A stretch of DNA of 64,000 nt from Caenorhabditis remanei (GCF_010183535.1 NC_071330.1:2213717-2277716), one strand, 5' to 3'. Shown: positions 1-11,520, numbered from the stretch's first letter. Made by a program: numbers and translations. The notes: generated by a model from the sequence alone, not told the origin.

Positions 1-500
1 AGATTTTTCTAAATGTTTGGGTTTTGCAGCGAATAATCAACAATATCTCAGTCAATTTTGAAGTATTCTCAAAAATGTTTTTATTTCTAAAATCAGCGCA
101 ACAAGACGATTCAAATGAGTATAATCATGACCAGGTTTGGAGCGAGTCACGGCTCACAACGAAAACTACAGTAACCTATGCTACCGTACTTTCGTGGTGA
201 GACCCAACTTGCTTCAAACCTATGCTTGATTATACTCATTTGAATGGTCTTGTCATGCTGAGTCCGAAAATATAATTTTAATACGAATTGAGCTTAAACT
301 ACTCGAGATAGGTTCGAAAAACTGAAATTTTGATTTTCGAAATGTTTCGAAAATCCATAACTTTTTTATTTTCCGGCGGTTTTCAATGAAATTTTTTGTA
401 AGTTGATGCTTATAACGGGATCTATTCGTGCAAAATATTTCTATTCATCAGAAACCAAAAACGCGCCGAAATCGCGCCAGTAAAATCCGCTTTTTTCCAG
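1..500. other. Intron of the SLC12 gene, with inverted repeat
   Basis: No exon is visible here. The first exon in the window opens at 501 after a TTTTTTCCAG acceptor in a phase that needs an upstream exon, so this is intron. It is partly occupied by the ATGAGTATAATCATGAC inverted repeat listed separately. Confidence 0.7.
60..345. repeat. ATGAGTATAATCATGAC inverted repeat, copy 1
   Basis: TCAAATGAGTATAATCATGA near 112 is matched in inverse form by TTGATTATACTCATTTGAA near 224. Between them are GAGCGAGTCACGGCTCACAA and the inverse GGTGAGACCCAACTTGC. The same family recurs at 1760-2600, 2925-3370 and 8735-9340, always in SLC12 introns in this window. Confidence 0.7.
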
Positions 501-3500
501 GAGAAAGCAACGACGACGGTGAGGAGTGTGCCAAGTCAATGTACCCGACAGTTCTGGAACAAATGCATGAATTACAACAGGAACCCGACTCCCGCCGTCA
601 CTATCACCCACAGATTCTGCTGCTATCCGGTAGTCCAGCAGCGAGACCGGGTCTCGTCGATTTCGCTCATTCGATCACTCGCGGAAAGTCTCTTCTCATT
701 TGTGGTTATATTATTCCGGTAGGTGTCGACAGAATAGGCTCCGCCCACAACACAGTGCACAATCTATGGGCACGCATGCGTTCTGATGCACAGTCTAAAA
801 GTCGGCGGAGCTACCGAACTCATTTTTTTGTATTGCACATCTATTAGCACGGCACAGCTCTTACAGCCGCGCTCTACCGACATCGAGGAAAATTGTGTGC
901 GAAATTGAGAGACTCAGAGAAAAATAGACATTTTTCAAGAGCATTTCGGTGGAGCGCAGTTGTAAGAACTGTGCTCAGCTAATAAGTCACAAATCACAGT
1001 AAATTTGATCTACACTTGATCCCACCCACGCATTTCAGAAAAAAAGAAAAAACGAAGAGAGTTTGCCAATGAGTTGGCTAGAATATCTGATTGAGGTACG
1101 GCCTGTTACTCTAATAGACCGGCACTAACTTTCAAGGATGTCTGTCTGTGTGTCCCTAACTTTTAACACACCACTTAACTACAGCAAAGGTGATCTACTG
1201 TACTTTTGTTAACAAACATAATACAAACAACTTTGGCCGTTTTCAATTGAAAATGTCTAACGTTGAGAGTGTGTCATAGTAATTCTGATTATCACACCAA
1301 GAAAACTTTTAATGGATCATATAGATTGAACGTAGAGCTCAATTTTTGTAGTTGACAACTTTTTTATACGGGCACATCCTAGAGAGTTATAGTCATTTTA
1401 AGATGACAGCTCAAAACCTTCTTGGTGGGACAACCATTGATACCATGGCACCCTCTCAAAGGCCAAAATTGTTAGAATTACGGCTATTACTCTTTATCTT
1501 ATCTTTACAGTAATCCCTACAGTAACCGTTAAGACAAAACTAATCCCTCCCAATTTTCCAGCAAGATCCGTGCTCCAGAAGCTACCTGCTCCAACTGAAA
1601 ATCGACAAACAAATCAATGATTGGTTGAGAGCAAGAGAAGTGAACGCATTCGGTGCGGCGATTTGTTGCAAGAAACAAGCAACTGGTGCCAATATTTTGT
1701 TGCAGGTAATTTTTGAGTTTTCAGTTTTTGGGAAAAATAGTCAAAATTGATGAAGTTAAGCAGAGTGGCCTAGAAACCCGAAATTTGGATAACTAGTCCA
1801 CCACACACTTGGATGCAAAATTTACGACGTTTTGACCACAAAAAAAAATCACCAAAAACTGCCAAATGAGAGAAAAGTTAAAGATTTTCGAAACTTTCGA
1901 AATTTTCGTAGTGTAACTCAGTCGGTTTTGAAGAGAGCGTTTTGAAACTATATTTTTTGAAAAAAGTGCACAAAGACGGTTTAAAAGAGTATAATCATGA
2001 GGTGCGATAATTATTATTTTTTGGGTCTCGCCACGAAAACACAAAAACTACGGTAACTTTGTCAGTTTCGTAGCAAACGTCATGAAATTTATATATTTGA
2101 AATCAGAACGCCGAGACGGTTCGAAAGAGTATAATCACGACATATTTTGAAAGAGACTGAAAATTTTCATATTTTGGGTCTCAACACGAAAACACGAAAA
2201 CTACTATAACTCGATCAGTTTCTGTCAGATTGATATGAAACTTATATATTTGAAATCAACACGTCGAGACGGTTCAAGTGGATATAATCATGACATATTT
2301 TGAAGGAAATTGAAAAATCCGATATTTTGGGTCTCGCCACGGAAACACAAAAACTGCTGTAACTCGGTCCGTTTCACTCCAAACGTCATGTAACTTATAT
2401 ATTTAAAATTACCACGCCAAGACGATTCAAATGAGTATAATCATGACATATTTTGAATAAAATTGAAAATTTTTATATTTTGGGTCTCGCCACGAATATC
2501 CAAAAATTACTGTAACTCCATCGGTTTTGTTCCAAATTTGGCCAAATTTTTATTCTCAAAATCAGCTTGTTTAGGTATTTAATTTGAGTATAATCCACAT
2601 TCGAATTTCAGACCGCAGGTCTCGGCCGTCTCCGTCCGAATATTCTAATGGTCGGATTTAAGACAGGATGGGAGAAACAGAGTAAAGAAACGATATCTGA
2701 ATATTTCCAAATGTTATCAAATGCATTCGACAAACAAGTCGGATTGATTGTATTCCGAAACGAGATAACTGGATTCGATGTGACGTCATCGATACGCAAA
2801 AATGGTGCGCCGATCAATGATGATGAGGATTTGGCGGAGTATGTTGATAGGTGAGTTGATAACTTCTTGTTGAGAAGGTGTTTTGGAAAACTGTTATCAG
2901 AAATAATTTGGCCTAACTGAGAGCTTCAAAATGAGTATAATCAAGCCTGGGTTCAGAGAGCGGTGGGTCCCACCACGAAAACTACGGTAGCCTTACAGTA
3001 ACCCTACCGTATCTCAGATAGTTGTACTCCAAACTTACTGAAAATAACATAATCAGATTTAGGGAGTTAAGACCTTTCAAATGAGTATAATCAAGCCTAG
3101 GTTTGAAGCAAGTTAGGTCTCACCACAAAAATACGGTAGCAGGGTTACTGTAGTTTTCGTGTCGGGACCCAACTTTTCTCAAACCTAGTCATGATTATAC
3201 TCATTCGAAACGTCTTGACTTCCTGAATTCGATTATGTTATTTTTAGTGAATTTCGAGCGCAACTGTCTGAGATACGGTAGGGTTACTGTAGTTTTCGTG
3301 GTGAGACCCAACTAGCTCCGAGCATAGGCGTGATTATACTCATTTTGAAGGTCTTGCCACGTAGATTGACATCTTCAACTTTATTATTGTCAAATATAAA
3401 GAAAAAATCAGTCCAAAACAAAAAATATATTGTAGATCAAAAACGCACTGTCAAAAATCCGCACTTATTCATATTCTCCAAATCCTTCAAATCTTTCGCA

Positions 3501-6500
3501 TAGAATATAAACAATCGATCATTCTTCTGCTTATGTTCTCTCCTTTTCACTTCTATTTTCAAATGGCCACGCCCCCTTATGTTCTTTCTTGAGAAGTGTT
3601 CCGCAGTCAGATGGTCGTTTGGATTGGAGAAGATTAACTGAAATTAATTGAGATTTTCAAAAAATCAGGAGAAATCTGGATGCACAAACAGATAGACAGA
3701 CAGTCTGGCGCACAGTTGGCGCGTTTTTGAATAAAAAAACACTTCTGAAACTGTCTGAAGCTTCTCATCATAAAAAATCTTGTCTGGCGCGCCTTTGACG
3801 CGTTTTAATGTTTGTGTAGATGTCTGGACATCTGGACATCCGGGCACAAAGACAGACCGACAAACAGGCACAAGAAAAATGTGATATCGAAATATGAAAA
3901 GTTTTTGTCTGGCGCGCCTTTGGCGCGTTTTGAAGAAGCGGTGGACATCCGGACATCTGGGCACATACACAGACATACTCAAACTGTTAGAGTTCAAAAC
4001 AGAACAATTTCTTAGCTGGCGCGCCTTCGGCGCGTTTTTAAGTGATGTTGGACATCCGGACACACATGAGATATTGGACAATTTAAGGTTTCTGTCTGGC
4101 GCACCTTTGGCGCGTTTCTTGAAAAAAATTGGCAAGGAATGTCAACACTTTGAAAATTGTCTGGCGCGCCTTGGACGCGTTTTTGATTATTTTCTCGAGA
4201 TCTGGAAAACTGCAAAACATACAAGAAGACTTAACACAGTATAAAAACAATAGGCTGGCGCGCCTTCGGCGTGTTTTTATTCAAAAACTCTTCGTATCTG
4301 GCGCACCTCAAGCGCGATTTCAAAAAAGTATACGATCATCGGAATATACAAACTCAAGAACAAGATACTCGGACATCTGGACACACCGACACACAGACAG
4401 ATATCAAGGCACATCCGGAAAAAAAGACACGCGGACATCTGGACATACAGAAATACAAGCAGACATCAGGACACACCGACAGACAGACAGATCGAAAAAT
4501 AGAGAGAAAACTCGAAGTCGTTGAGTTTGAAAACAATTAAATTTCTTGTCTGGCGCGCCTTTGGCGCGTTTTCAAGGGTAATTGGATTTTCAAGTGTTTC
4601 AAGAGTTTTCAAGGGTTATTGCAATTAAATGTTTCTGCGCGTTTTCAAAAAAGTATACGGTCATCGGAATACACAAACTCAAGTGCAGATACTTGGACAT
4701 CTGGACACACAGACGGACACTTACATTAATAGCCACCTTGTCATTCGTCAAATTTCGGAAATAGAAAGTTGTGCCGTCTGAACACGACAATGTTCGATGC
4801 TCCTCGTATTTGAGAACATGTTGTAATTGATAGAATCCGAATAGTTTGGCCACTTCATGATCAAATAATCCACGTGTTTCGGGTAGTTTGTCACTGATGA
4901 AAAAGGCGAGACTCAGGTAGAGAAAGCCGTAAACGATTAGCGTTATGCCGAGACTCTGAAATTTTGAATTTTTGAAATTAGGAGGGGAGAAAGTGCGCTC
5001 TAATCTAACCAGACGTTTTGAAACTGTGTCGTTTCAAAACGTCACCAACTACTCCTGTCTACACCATCCGAACCTTCTGATAGTCTTCATAACCAACCAA
5101 ATTAAACGCCATCAGAATCACGGCGACTAGCCACGTCAGCTTTCCTGCGACTTCTGAAGATTTACACGGAGCACATAGAATATTGACGTAGAATACTGAG
5201 GAGATACGTGTGAGGTAGAAGGAGATGAAGAAGATGATGCAAGACACTTTTGGGAGGACTATGAGAATCTGAAAATTAAGTAGGAGACAGTTGAGAGCAT
5301 CTGAAATTGTGTCTTCGTAACTCCCTTCAAACTGAGTTTTACGCGTTCAAAAATATACCAAAATGTAGATCTCAACAAGTTCTACATCTGTGGCCTACTA
5401 ACTAGGGAATGCCTCCAGGTGACCGTGGAGTTATGGGTCGTGACCTATATGATTGGAAAGCTGAGAAAACGCTGATTCCAAATATATATTCAGTTTTTGC
5501 CCTCGAGACCTGGTATTCGAGAATAGTAAGGTAAGTATAGTAAAGGCCGGATGACTTCATGTACCGCGGACCGGAGTAGAATGGCTGTTTTGGCCATTTC
5601 CGCGTTTTTGGCACTTTTTCCCGGCCAGCGACACATGTGGTATGTCACATGTGGTATGTTCTCGTGGTATGTCACGAACTCGTTGAGATCTACATTTTCA
5701 ATTTAAAGATGATGGATTCCTAGTTTGTGCTTCGTAGTTTTTAGATATGGAAATTTGGAGAATGCACCTTGGCAGAGTTGTACGGAATGCCATTTTTCAG
5801 TTTCCGGAATCCGGAATCCGGAATCGGAATGCTGAAAAAACCCGGAATACCGGAATTTCGGAATCCGGAATTCGGAATGATTCGATAAATTTGCAAGGCC
5901 AAGTCTTTTTTTTCGAGTGTTTTTAATGATAAATAAAGTTTAAAACTAGTTTTTAGGATCAAAACATACAATAGTTGTCTTTTAAACTCAAAAAAATTAT
6001 AAATTTCAACTTCCGGATTCCGGAAAAAGGAAACTCAAAAAACCGGAATCGTAACCGGAATGAAAATTTTCATTTTCCGGAATCCGGAACCGGAACCGGA
6101 ATGCCGAAAAAACCTGGAATTCCGGAATTTCGGAATCCGGAATCCGGATTCCGGACAACTCTGCTCCTTGGGTTAGCCATAAAGAAGAAGTTTTCGCACG
6201 AAAGGTTGTAAGAAAGAGATTGCCAAAAATCCGTGACACCAGGGTGGAATCGAACCACCGTCTACAGATTAAGCCTCCGCAGCAGAGTTGCATGGAAGTG
6301 AAAATTTCTTATCCGGAAGTCGGAAGTCGGAAGTAAAATTTCTTATCCGGAAGTCGGAAGTCGGAAGTAAAATTTCTTATCCGGAAGTCGGAAGTCGGAA
6401 GTAAAATTTCTTATTCGGAAGTCGGAAGTGAATTTCCTTAACCGGAAGTTGGAAGTCGGAAGTCGGAATTAGATTTTTTCGCAAAGATTCAAAAACTCCT

Positions 6501-9500
6501 CGAAAAAGTTCATAAAATTCACGAAAATCAGTAAAAAATTAGTTTTTGGCTGAAGAAAAGCCTATTTTCTGTCCTTTTAGATCATTTTTCCATGCATTTC
6601 CGCGAAATGCACTTTTCGGAAATTCCACAGTTACGGAATGACGGAAGTCGGAAGTAAAATTCCTTATCCGGAAGTCGGAAGTCAGAAGTCGGAATGATAA
6701 AAATGTCCGGAAGTCGGAAGTCGGAAGTCGGAATTCCATGCAACTCTGCTCCGCAGCACTACCACTGTGCTACCGGTGCGCCCGAAATTCGACTCTCTCT
6801 TACTTTACTACATTTTGGTATATTTTTCATCTCATTATATTGCGTTTTAAGCAAGTTACGTGTCGGCCCATGTTTGCAAGTATTCCACTCATCTCGATTC
6901 TCTAAATGTCTATATCCCAAACTCACCAACTCATTGTCAACATCTCCCTGTGCAAAAAAGCAGGCGGCGAGTGCTGCCGAGCAAAAACTCATCATATACA
7001 AACCATAGACAATGCAAGTCTTTGGCTCGTATTTCCAGTTGTCCATCTTATAAAATCCGGAGAAATGAACAAGAAGAGCACCGAGAAAAGTCATATAGAC
7101 AGCATGTGTGATGGGGATATTGAATGATAGAATAAGAGCTAGAAAATACGTGTAAAACACTCCAAGACCAGTGAATTGGGCACACGTGAAGATACCTTCC
7201 AGCGGAGTGTCTAGCATTGTGTACATCAAATTTTCTAACCAAAATTGACTCTAGAAAAGGGGGCGGGGCGTATCATGAAAGAATTGTATTCGGATTAACT
7301 CCAGACACCCACTACAATAAGACAAATAATTTGATTTAAAAAAAATAAATTTTTGTATTTTCAGTGCCACTCCAAAATTGGCGGATCAGACGAGTCAGAA
7401 GAAGGAGGGTGAGTGTATTTATTATTATTTTGGACGTTTTGAAACCGGGACGTTTTGGAACCACAAGTTAGATGAGACGTTTCGCAACCATGAAAAATCT
7501 AAACTATGAATTTTCTGGTTTCAAAACGCCGGATGCTTTGTGACTATTACGTTTCGCAACAATGCAACCTTAGACTAAGTATTGAAAGAACGGACGTTTA
7601 AGAACCGGACGTTTTCAAACTATGAAACCGTTTCGTAACTTTGACGTTTCGCAACCAGTACTTACACACAAGTATAACGTTTTAAAACAATAATGCTTAA
7701 AAACAAGGACGTTCCGCATCCATGAAAACTTGAGACTGTGAAATTTCCGGTTTTGTAAATAAGACGTTTCGCAACTATGAACGGACGTTTAAGAACTATC
7801 CGTTTAAAAACTATAATATCTCTACTAACCATCCGTTTTACAACTACACCGTTCCGCAACTTTGACGTTGCACAACTCTGTCGGACGTTTTGAAACCAGA
7901 ACGTTTTGGAACTATGACGCCTTGTAACTTTCAAGTGTCATTAATTTACCGAATGACACGTTTCGCGACCAGTGTTTTCACATAATTAGTAAACCTATGA
8001 TGATTAAAAACGAAGACGTTTCAAAACTGTGACGTCTCGCAACCATAAAAACTCGAAACTGACAAGACGTTTTGCAACTTTTGAAAACCATAACGATTTC
8101 AAACCGGGACGTTTCGAAACTATGGAACTTCAAGACGAAGTATTGGACGTTTCAAAACCATCCGTTTTGCAACTTTGACGTTTCGCAACCTCCATCTTAT
8201 AGCTGAATTGGTTGCGAAACGTCTGGTTCGAAAACAGCCACCACACGTGGCCTAGGATCCGACAGTTTTTTAATTTCTCTGCCACCTACCCCGTACTTTT
8301 CAGTTCCAGCGCCACGTGGAAAACTGTTGAACACATTCCGAAAGATGTCGATGGCTGTGAATAAGGTATGTATTTGACTTTTTGAGTGTCTGTCTGTCTA
8401 TGTGTCTGTTTATCCGGATGTCCACTCGACCCTTTTTGTAGGATCTCGAAAGCGGTGGCCGCCGATCCACCAGTTCCAGCAACCGATTCCAAGTTATCGA
8501 TAAACATAGCATCTCCGAACCCGACCAGAAAATTATAATGCAACAAATGTATCGGTTCAGAAAAAGGATTGCGAATGCGAGGATTGGTGAGAAAAATTAA
8601 ATCTAGTGCTTTTAATGTAAAATTCAAGTTATTACAATCATTTTGAGACCAAAAACTCTTGACAATGTTGAAAACTGACAAAGTTCGAAAATTTTAGAAA
8701 AAAGTGAATTCAGAATTCAGAAAAACTACCGTAGCTCTCACAGTTTTGAGCAGAACGCTGAGAAAATTAAAGATTCGAAATCAGCGTGATCTGACGGTTC
8801 AAATGAGTATAATCATGACACATTTTGAAAGAAATTGAAAAATCCCATATTTTGGGTCTCGACACGAAAACACAAAAACTACCGTAACTCGGTCAGTTTT
8901 TGCCAGAATTTTATGAAACTTGTATATTTGGAATCGGTCTGAGAAGACGGTTCAAATAAGTATAATCAAGCCTATGTTCGGAGCTAGTTGGGTCCTACCA
9001 CGAAAACTACAGTAACCCTACCGTATCTCAGACAGTTGTGCTCTAAACTGACTAAAAATAACAATATCGGATTTAGGGAGTTAAGACCTTTTAAATGAGT
9101 ATAATCATGACTAGGTTTGAAGCAAGTTGGGTCTCGGCACGAAAACTACAGTAACCCTGCTACCGTACTTTCGTGGTGAGACCCAACTTGCGTCAAACCT
9201 AGTCATGATTATACTCATTTGAAAGGTCTTAACTCCCTGAATATGATTTTATCATTTTCAATAAGTTTGGAGCGCAATTGTTTTGAAAATCTTGAAATTT
9301 TGAGTCTCGCCACGAAAACACAAAAACTGCTGTAACTCAGTCCGTTTTGTTCCAAATGGAATGCAACTTAAGATCTCATAATCAGTGTTTCCAGGGCTTT
9401 CAGATGACTATGACATCGTTTATCGATTTTTTTCATATTCAACCATTTCCAGACGTCTTCTGGCTGCGTGAGGCCGGCGGGCTCACCATGCTCGTCCCTT

Positions 9501-11310
9501 ATCTGCTGACTCACGCCGGAAGCTTCCTGGAGGGAGCACATATTCGGGTATTCACAAAGACAGATGGAAAGGATAATAAGAAGGTGTCGAGTTAGCAATA
9601 GAGCGAATTTACAACACCATGAATTTTCAGATAAACGAAGAGCAGAAAACTATGGCAGGAATCCTTCGAAAATTCCATATCGACTCTTCTGATCTACATA
9701 TACTACCGGAATTTGCCAAGCCACCGTGCAAGCAAACGTAAGTTCGCTCTATTGATAATATTTGGAATATCGATTATCAAGTTGTCAGTGGAACGCAATT
9801 TCTCATTTTATTTCCACAAGTTGCAAGTGCGCTCTATTGATAACTCTCAATTATCGATAGAGCGCATTCATTGTAGATCAGAAGGTAGATCAAATTTCCC
9901 ATTTCAGTTACGATGACTTCAAAGACAAAGTCGAGAAATATCGGATCGAGACGAATCGAAATAGCACAACAAAAGCGGAGGGCACTTTCGACAATGTAAA
10001 TTATCGATTTATCGATTTTTTTTCGGTAGATCAAAAATCTAATTTGCAGGACGATCTGTTCAACCTCCGCGAGAAGACTCGAAGCTTTTTGCGTGCTTCG
10101 GAGCTCATTCGGGAGCACAGTTCGGATGCAGATCTTATTGTTTGGTGAGTCGGGGGGACATCTGGACATCCGGATACACAGGAGGACAGGTGGACATCTG
10201 GACATATTGATATTCAGACAGACAAAAAGACCAATAAAACAATTAGTTCTGGCGCGCCTTTAGCGCGGTTTGGAGCTTGTGGACATCCGGACACTTGGAC
10301 ACACAAACTGTCAAAAAATCAGAAGACTGGCGTGTCTTTGGCGCGTTTCTTAAACAAAAATGACAAAATTTTGAAGATTGTCAGGCGCGCCTAGGGCGCG
10401 TTTTTGATTTTTTTTAATTGAGAGGAGTGTAGACATTTGGAAAAACAAAAGTCTGGCGCACCTTTGACGCGTTTTCTCTATCTGATCGTTGCCATACGCG
10501 CCCACGGCGCGCCAGCATCGCGATTTTTAAAAGTCATCTCTGTGTGTCGAAACGTCCGGATGTCCGCACTATTTTGAATGTTTCTAAAATTAAGACGCGC
10601 CAAAGGTGCGCCAGACGCCCAAATCTTTCGAATTCCAGCCAAATCTGGCGCACCTTTGGCGCGTTTCAATAAAAATATTGGAACATCCGGATATTTGGAC
10701 ACACAGACAGACATAAAATAGGAAACATTTAGAAATCTGGCTGACGCACCTTCGACGCGCTTTTTATCAGATAAAACTGATTTTTTGAATCTGGCGTACC
10801 TTCGACGCGTTTTTTTTCAGAAAAAAACAGATTTTTGAATCTGGCGTATCTCTGACGCGACTTTTATCAGAAAAAAAAATTGAGTCTGGGGCGCCTTTGA
10901 CGCGCTTTTTATCAGAAAAACAGATTTTTCGAATCTGGGGCGCCTTTGACGCGTTTTTTGTTATTGACTAGTTTTTTTTTGAATCTGGCGTGCCTTTGAC
11001 GCGTTTTTTTCAGAAAAAGACAGATTTTCGAATCTGGCGTTCCTCTGAAGCGACTTTTACCAGAAATTTTTTTTCGAAGCTGGGGCGCCTTTGACGCGCT
11101 TTTTACCAGAAAAAAAAAACAGATTTTCGAATCTGGCGCACCTTCGACGCACATTTTTTTTCTTTCAGCACCCTCCCGTCGGCTCGTGCTGAAATCCCGT
11201 CTCCCATCTATATGGGATGGATCGATATGTTGTCGAAACAAATTCCGCCGACGTGTTTGGTACGTGGAAATCAAGTGTCGATGAGTGCACTCAATTTGAA
11301 GTTCCCTTAG
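501..11310 (+). CDS. SLC12 cation-chloride cotransporter, C-terminal part (5' end outside window)
   Basis: Twelve exons join in frame: 501-718, 1039-1095, 1562-1705, 2612-2850, 7365-7408, 8304-8365, 8442-8586, 9453-9583, 9631-9737, 9908-9995, 10050-10144 and 11169-11310 (TAG). They give 489 residues of the cytoplasmic C-terminal domain. The membrane part must lie left of the window. Family marks are LLSGSPAARPGLVDFAHSIT, TAGLGRLRPNILMVGFKTGW, DVFWLREAGGLTMLVPYLL, LIREHSSDADLIV and a final LVRGNQ; these match the NKCC/NCC branch better than KCC. Such proteins carry chloride with sodium and/or potassium across the plasma membrane. The Ser/Arg-rich stretch around 8442-8500 and the linkers are poorly conserved. 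Intron 2851-7364 contains an antisense gene. A candidate poly(A) signal AATAAA lies at 11515-11520. From memory the C. elegans counterpart may be B0303.11 or nkcc-1, so no symbol is assigned. Confidence 0.88.
843..983. repeat. GCGCTCTACCG short palindromic element, copy 1
   Basis: Imperfect terminal inverted repeats of about 38 bp run inward from ATTAGCACGGCACAGCTC and from the opposite end CTGTGCTCAGCTAAT, each containing a GCGCTCYACCG core. A second copy with the same internal GAGAGACTCAGAGAAAAA lies at 30890-31031. The element sits in an SLC12 intron. Confidence 0.7.
1150..1475. repeat. Degenerate Tc1-like palindrome remnant
   Basis: GAGAGTGTGTCATAGTA near 1266 and TTTTTGTAGTTGACAACTTT near 1344 are shared with the complete Tc1-like palindrome at 56520-56940. 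The ends are eroded and no TA duplication is clear. Confidence 0.5.
1760..2600. repeat. ATGAGTATAATCATGAC family, tandem block
   Basis: Four or five degenerate units of about 150 bp each run from an AAAACTACGGTAACTYGGTC phrase through GACGGTTCAAAAGAGTATAA to TTTTGGGTCTCGCCACGAAA. They fill most of the intron between the exons at 1562-1705 and 2612-2850. Confidence 0.65.
2925..3370. repeat. ATGAGTATAATCATGAC inverted repeat
   Basis: Sense copies of AAATGAGTATAATCAAGCCT near 2930 and 3078 face inverse copies (ATTATACTCATT) near 3190 and 3332. The ACGGTAGGGTTACTGTAGTT phrase lies on both arms. Confidence 0.7.
3437..7226 (-). CDS. Multi-pass membrane protein with C-terminal MSP-like region, nested in SLC12 intron
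   Basis: Four exons on the minus strand: 7226-6927 (ATG; donor TTG|GTGAGT), 5268-5065, 4955-4725 and 3637-3437 (TGA). All junctions are phase 0 and give about 311 residues. The donor of exon 2 is ambiguous (ends at 5065 or 5074, both phase 0). Exons 1-3 hold about six hydrophobic segments, for example YTYFLALILSF, MTFLGALLVHF, SCIIFFISFYL, LVAVILMAF and LIVYGFLYLSLAFFI. The tail, about 110 residues, is soluble: SCSDGTTFYFRNLTNDKVAI, then SNPNDHL, then GRGHLKIEVKRR, then NDRLFIFYA. That order resembles a major sperm protein (MSP/VAP) beta-fold, with an 'N.T...VA.' strand, a basic 'L.I...R' strand and 'D.L.I.YA'. The MSP call is by eye. An upstream exon cannot be excluded. The whole gene is antisense within the SLC12 intron. 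Confidence 0.72.
3665..4575 (+). repeat. GGCGCGCC-TTTG-GGCGCG hairpin motif array with CATCCGGACA motifs
   Basis: About ten copies of CTGGCGCGCCTTTGGCGCGT and variants (GCGCACCTTTGGCGCG, GCGCGCCTTGGACGCG) are spaced 60-110 bp apart, all in the + orientation. They alternate with phrases such as GACATCCGGACATCTGG and ACACACAGACAGA. The array lies in the SLC12 intron just downstream of the nested gene's stop and covers that gene's last intron. Confidence 0.8.
5345..5700. repeat. Palindromic element with AAAATGTAGATCTC ends
   Basis: AAAATGTAGATCTCAACAAG near 5358 faces GTTGAGATCTACATTTT ending near 5699. The centre carries TTTTGGCCATTTCCGCGTTT and CCGGCCAGCGACACATGTGG. Related palindromes lie inside 27692-28254 and 49794-50152. 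It lies in the first intron of the nested minus-strand gene. Confidence 0.65.
5773..6163. mobile_element. hAT-like MITE (CAGAGTTG ends)
   Basis: It begins CAGAGTTGTACGGAATGCC and ends CCGGACAACTCTG. Flanks are CACCTTGG (5765-5772) and CTCCTTGG (6164-6171), a 7/8 match as expected for an 8-bp target duplication. The interior is built from CCGGAATCCGGAAT-type repeats and contains no coding sequence. Confidence 0.8.
6235..6779 (-). pseudogene. tRNA-like gene split by a MITE
   Basis: On the minus strand, 6779-6749 plus 6282-6235 (one copy of the duplicated CTGCGGAG removed) fold as a cloverleaf of about 71 nt. The acceptor GCACCGG pairs with CTGGTGT, the D stem GCAC with GTGC, the anticodon stem GCGGA with TCTGT, and the T arm is GGTGG-TTCGATT-CCACC. 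The anticodon loop GGCTTAA would read CUU but has G instead of the usual U at position 33, so it may be a decayed or tRNA-derived copy. A 466-bp MITE interrupts it in the anticodon stem. Confidence 0.7.
6283..6748. mobile_element. hAT-like MITE inserted in the tRNA-like gene
   Basis: It begins CAGAGTTGCATGGAAGTG and ends GGAATTCCATGCAACTCTG, an inverted pair. Exact 8-bp duplications CTCCGCAG flank it at 6275-6282 and 6749-6756. The interior carries tandem CCGGAAGTCGGAAGT repeats on the left and a smaller set on the right. Confidence 0.88.
7430..8235. repeat. GACGTTTCGCAACC / GACGTTTTGAAACC degenerate array
   Basis: Dozens of copies of GACGTTTYGMAAC-like words at 15-40-bp intervals fill the SLC12 intron between exons 7365-7408 and 8304-8365. 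Complementary-strand versions (GAAACGTC) fill 23805-24330 in a Vps33 intron, and a short set lies near 56065-56165. Confidence 0.75.
8735..9340. repeat. ATGAGTATAATCATGAC inverted repeat, large copy
   Basis: GAGTATAATCATGACTAGGT near 9097 faces CTAGTCATGATTATACTCAT near 9200, with GGGTCTCGGCACGAAAACTA and its inverse between them. It fills most of the intron between exons 8442-8586 and 9453-9583. Confidence 0.7.
9590..9895. repeat. GCGCTCTATTGATAA short repeats in two adjacent introns
   Basis: GCTCTATTGATAA near 9745 and 9832, ATCGATAGAGCGCATTC near 9854 and AGCAATAGAGCGAATTT near 9595 lie in the two introns around exon 9631-9737. A perfect inverted pair of the same word lies at about 11400-11455 in the 3' flank. 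Confidence 0.55.
10145..11160 (+). repeat. GGCGCACCTTTGACGCG motif array
   Basis: About sixteen copies of CTGGCGCACCTTTGACGCGT and variants occupy the last SLC12 intron. Most are on the + strand, two near 10496 and 10590 are inverted. From 10735 the copies become closely tandem, separated by short A-rich TTATCAGAAAAACAGATTTT-like spacers. Confidence 0.8.
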
Positions 11311-11514
11311 ACCCCCTTCATTGTTTTTTTTCACTTTTTTTTCTTTTCTACGGGCGATCAATGACAATTTTTTCTATTTTTGTATCAGCGACGCACAGTT
11401 TTTGCATGCGCGCTCTATCGAAATCCTCTTGGAGGATTTCGATAGAGCGCAGTTTCTCATAAAAACCGTACCGCGCTAATAATATTCGATTGGAAATGAT
11501 GAGACGATGATGTA

Positions 11515-11520
11515 AATAAA
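11515..11520 (+). terminator. Candidate poly(A) signal of the SLC12 gene
   Basis: AATAAA about 205 nt after the TAG at 11310; it is the first such hexamer on this strand. Position fits a nematode 3' UTR, but no cleavage site can be seen. Confidence 0.5.

Noticed and set aside
428..500. Extension of the first SLC12 exon back to the ATG at 428
   Set aside because: The TTTTTTCCAG acceptor at 491-500 fits an exon starting at 501, and the extra residues do not resemble the family.
5741..6293. Open frames made of RIPDSGFRN-type repeats (also 15657-16354 and 19170-19541)
   Set aside because: They are translations of the GGAATCCGGAAT satellites inside MITEs.
6854..6860. Alternative donor GTAACT for exon 1 of the nested membrane gene
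   Set aside because: It leaves phase 1, which breaks the hydrophobic frame of exon 2; the donor after 6927 (GTGAGT) is phase 0.
9404..9452. Possible frameshift in SLC12 between TTCCAG|GGCTTTCAG and the DVFW exon
   Set aside because: Splicing 8586 directly to 9453 gives RI-DVFWLREAGG in frame and matches the family; the bases at 9395-9452 are intron.
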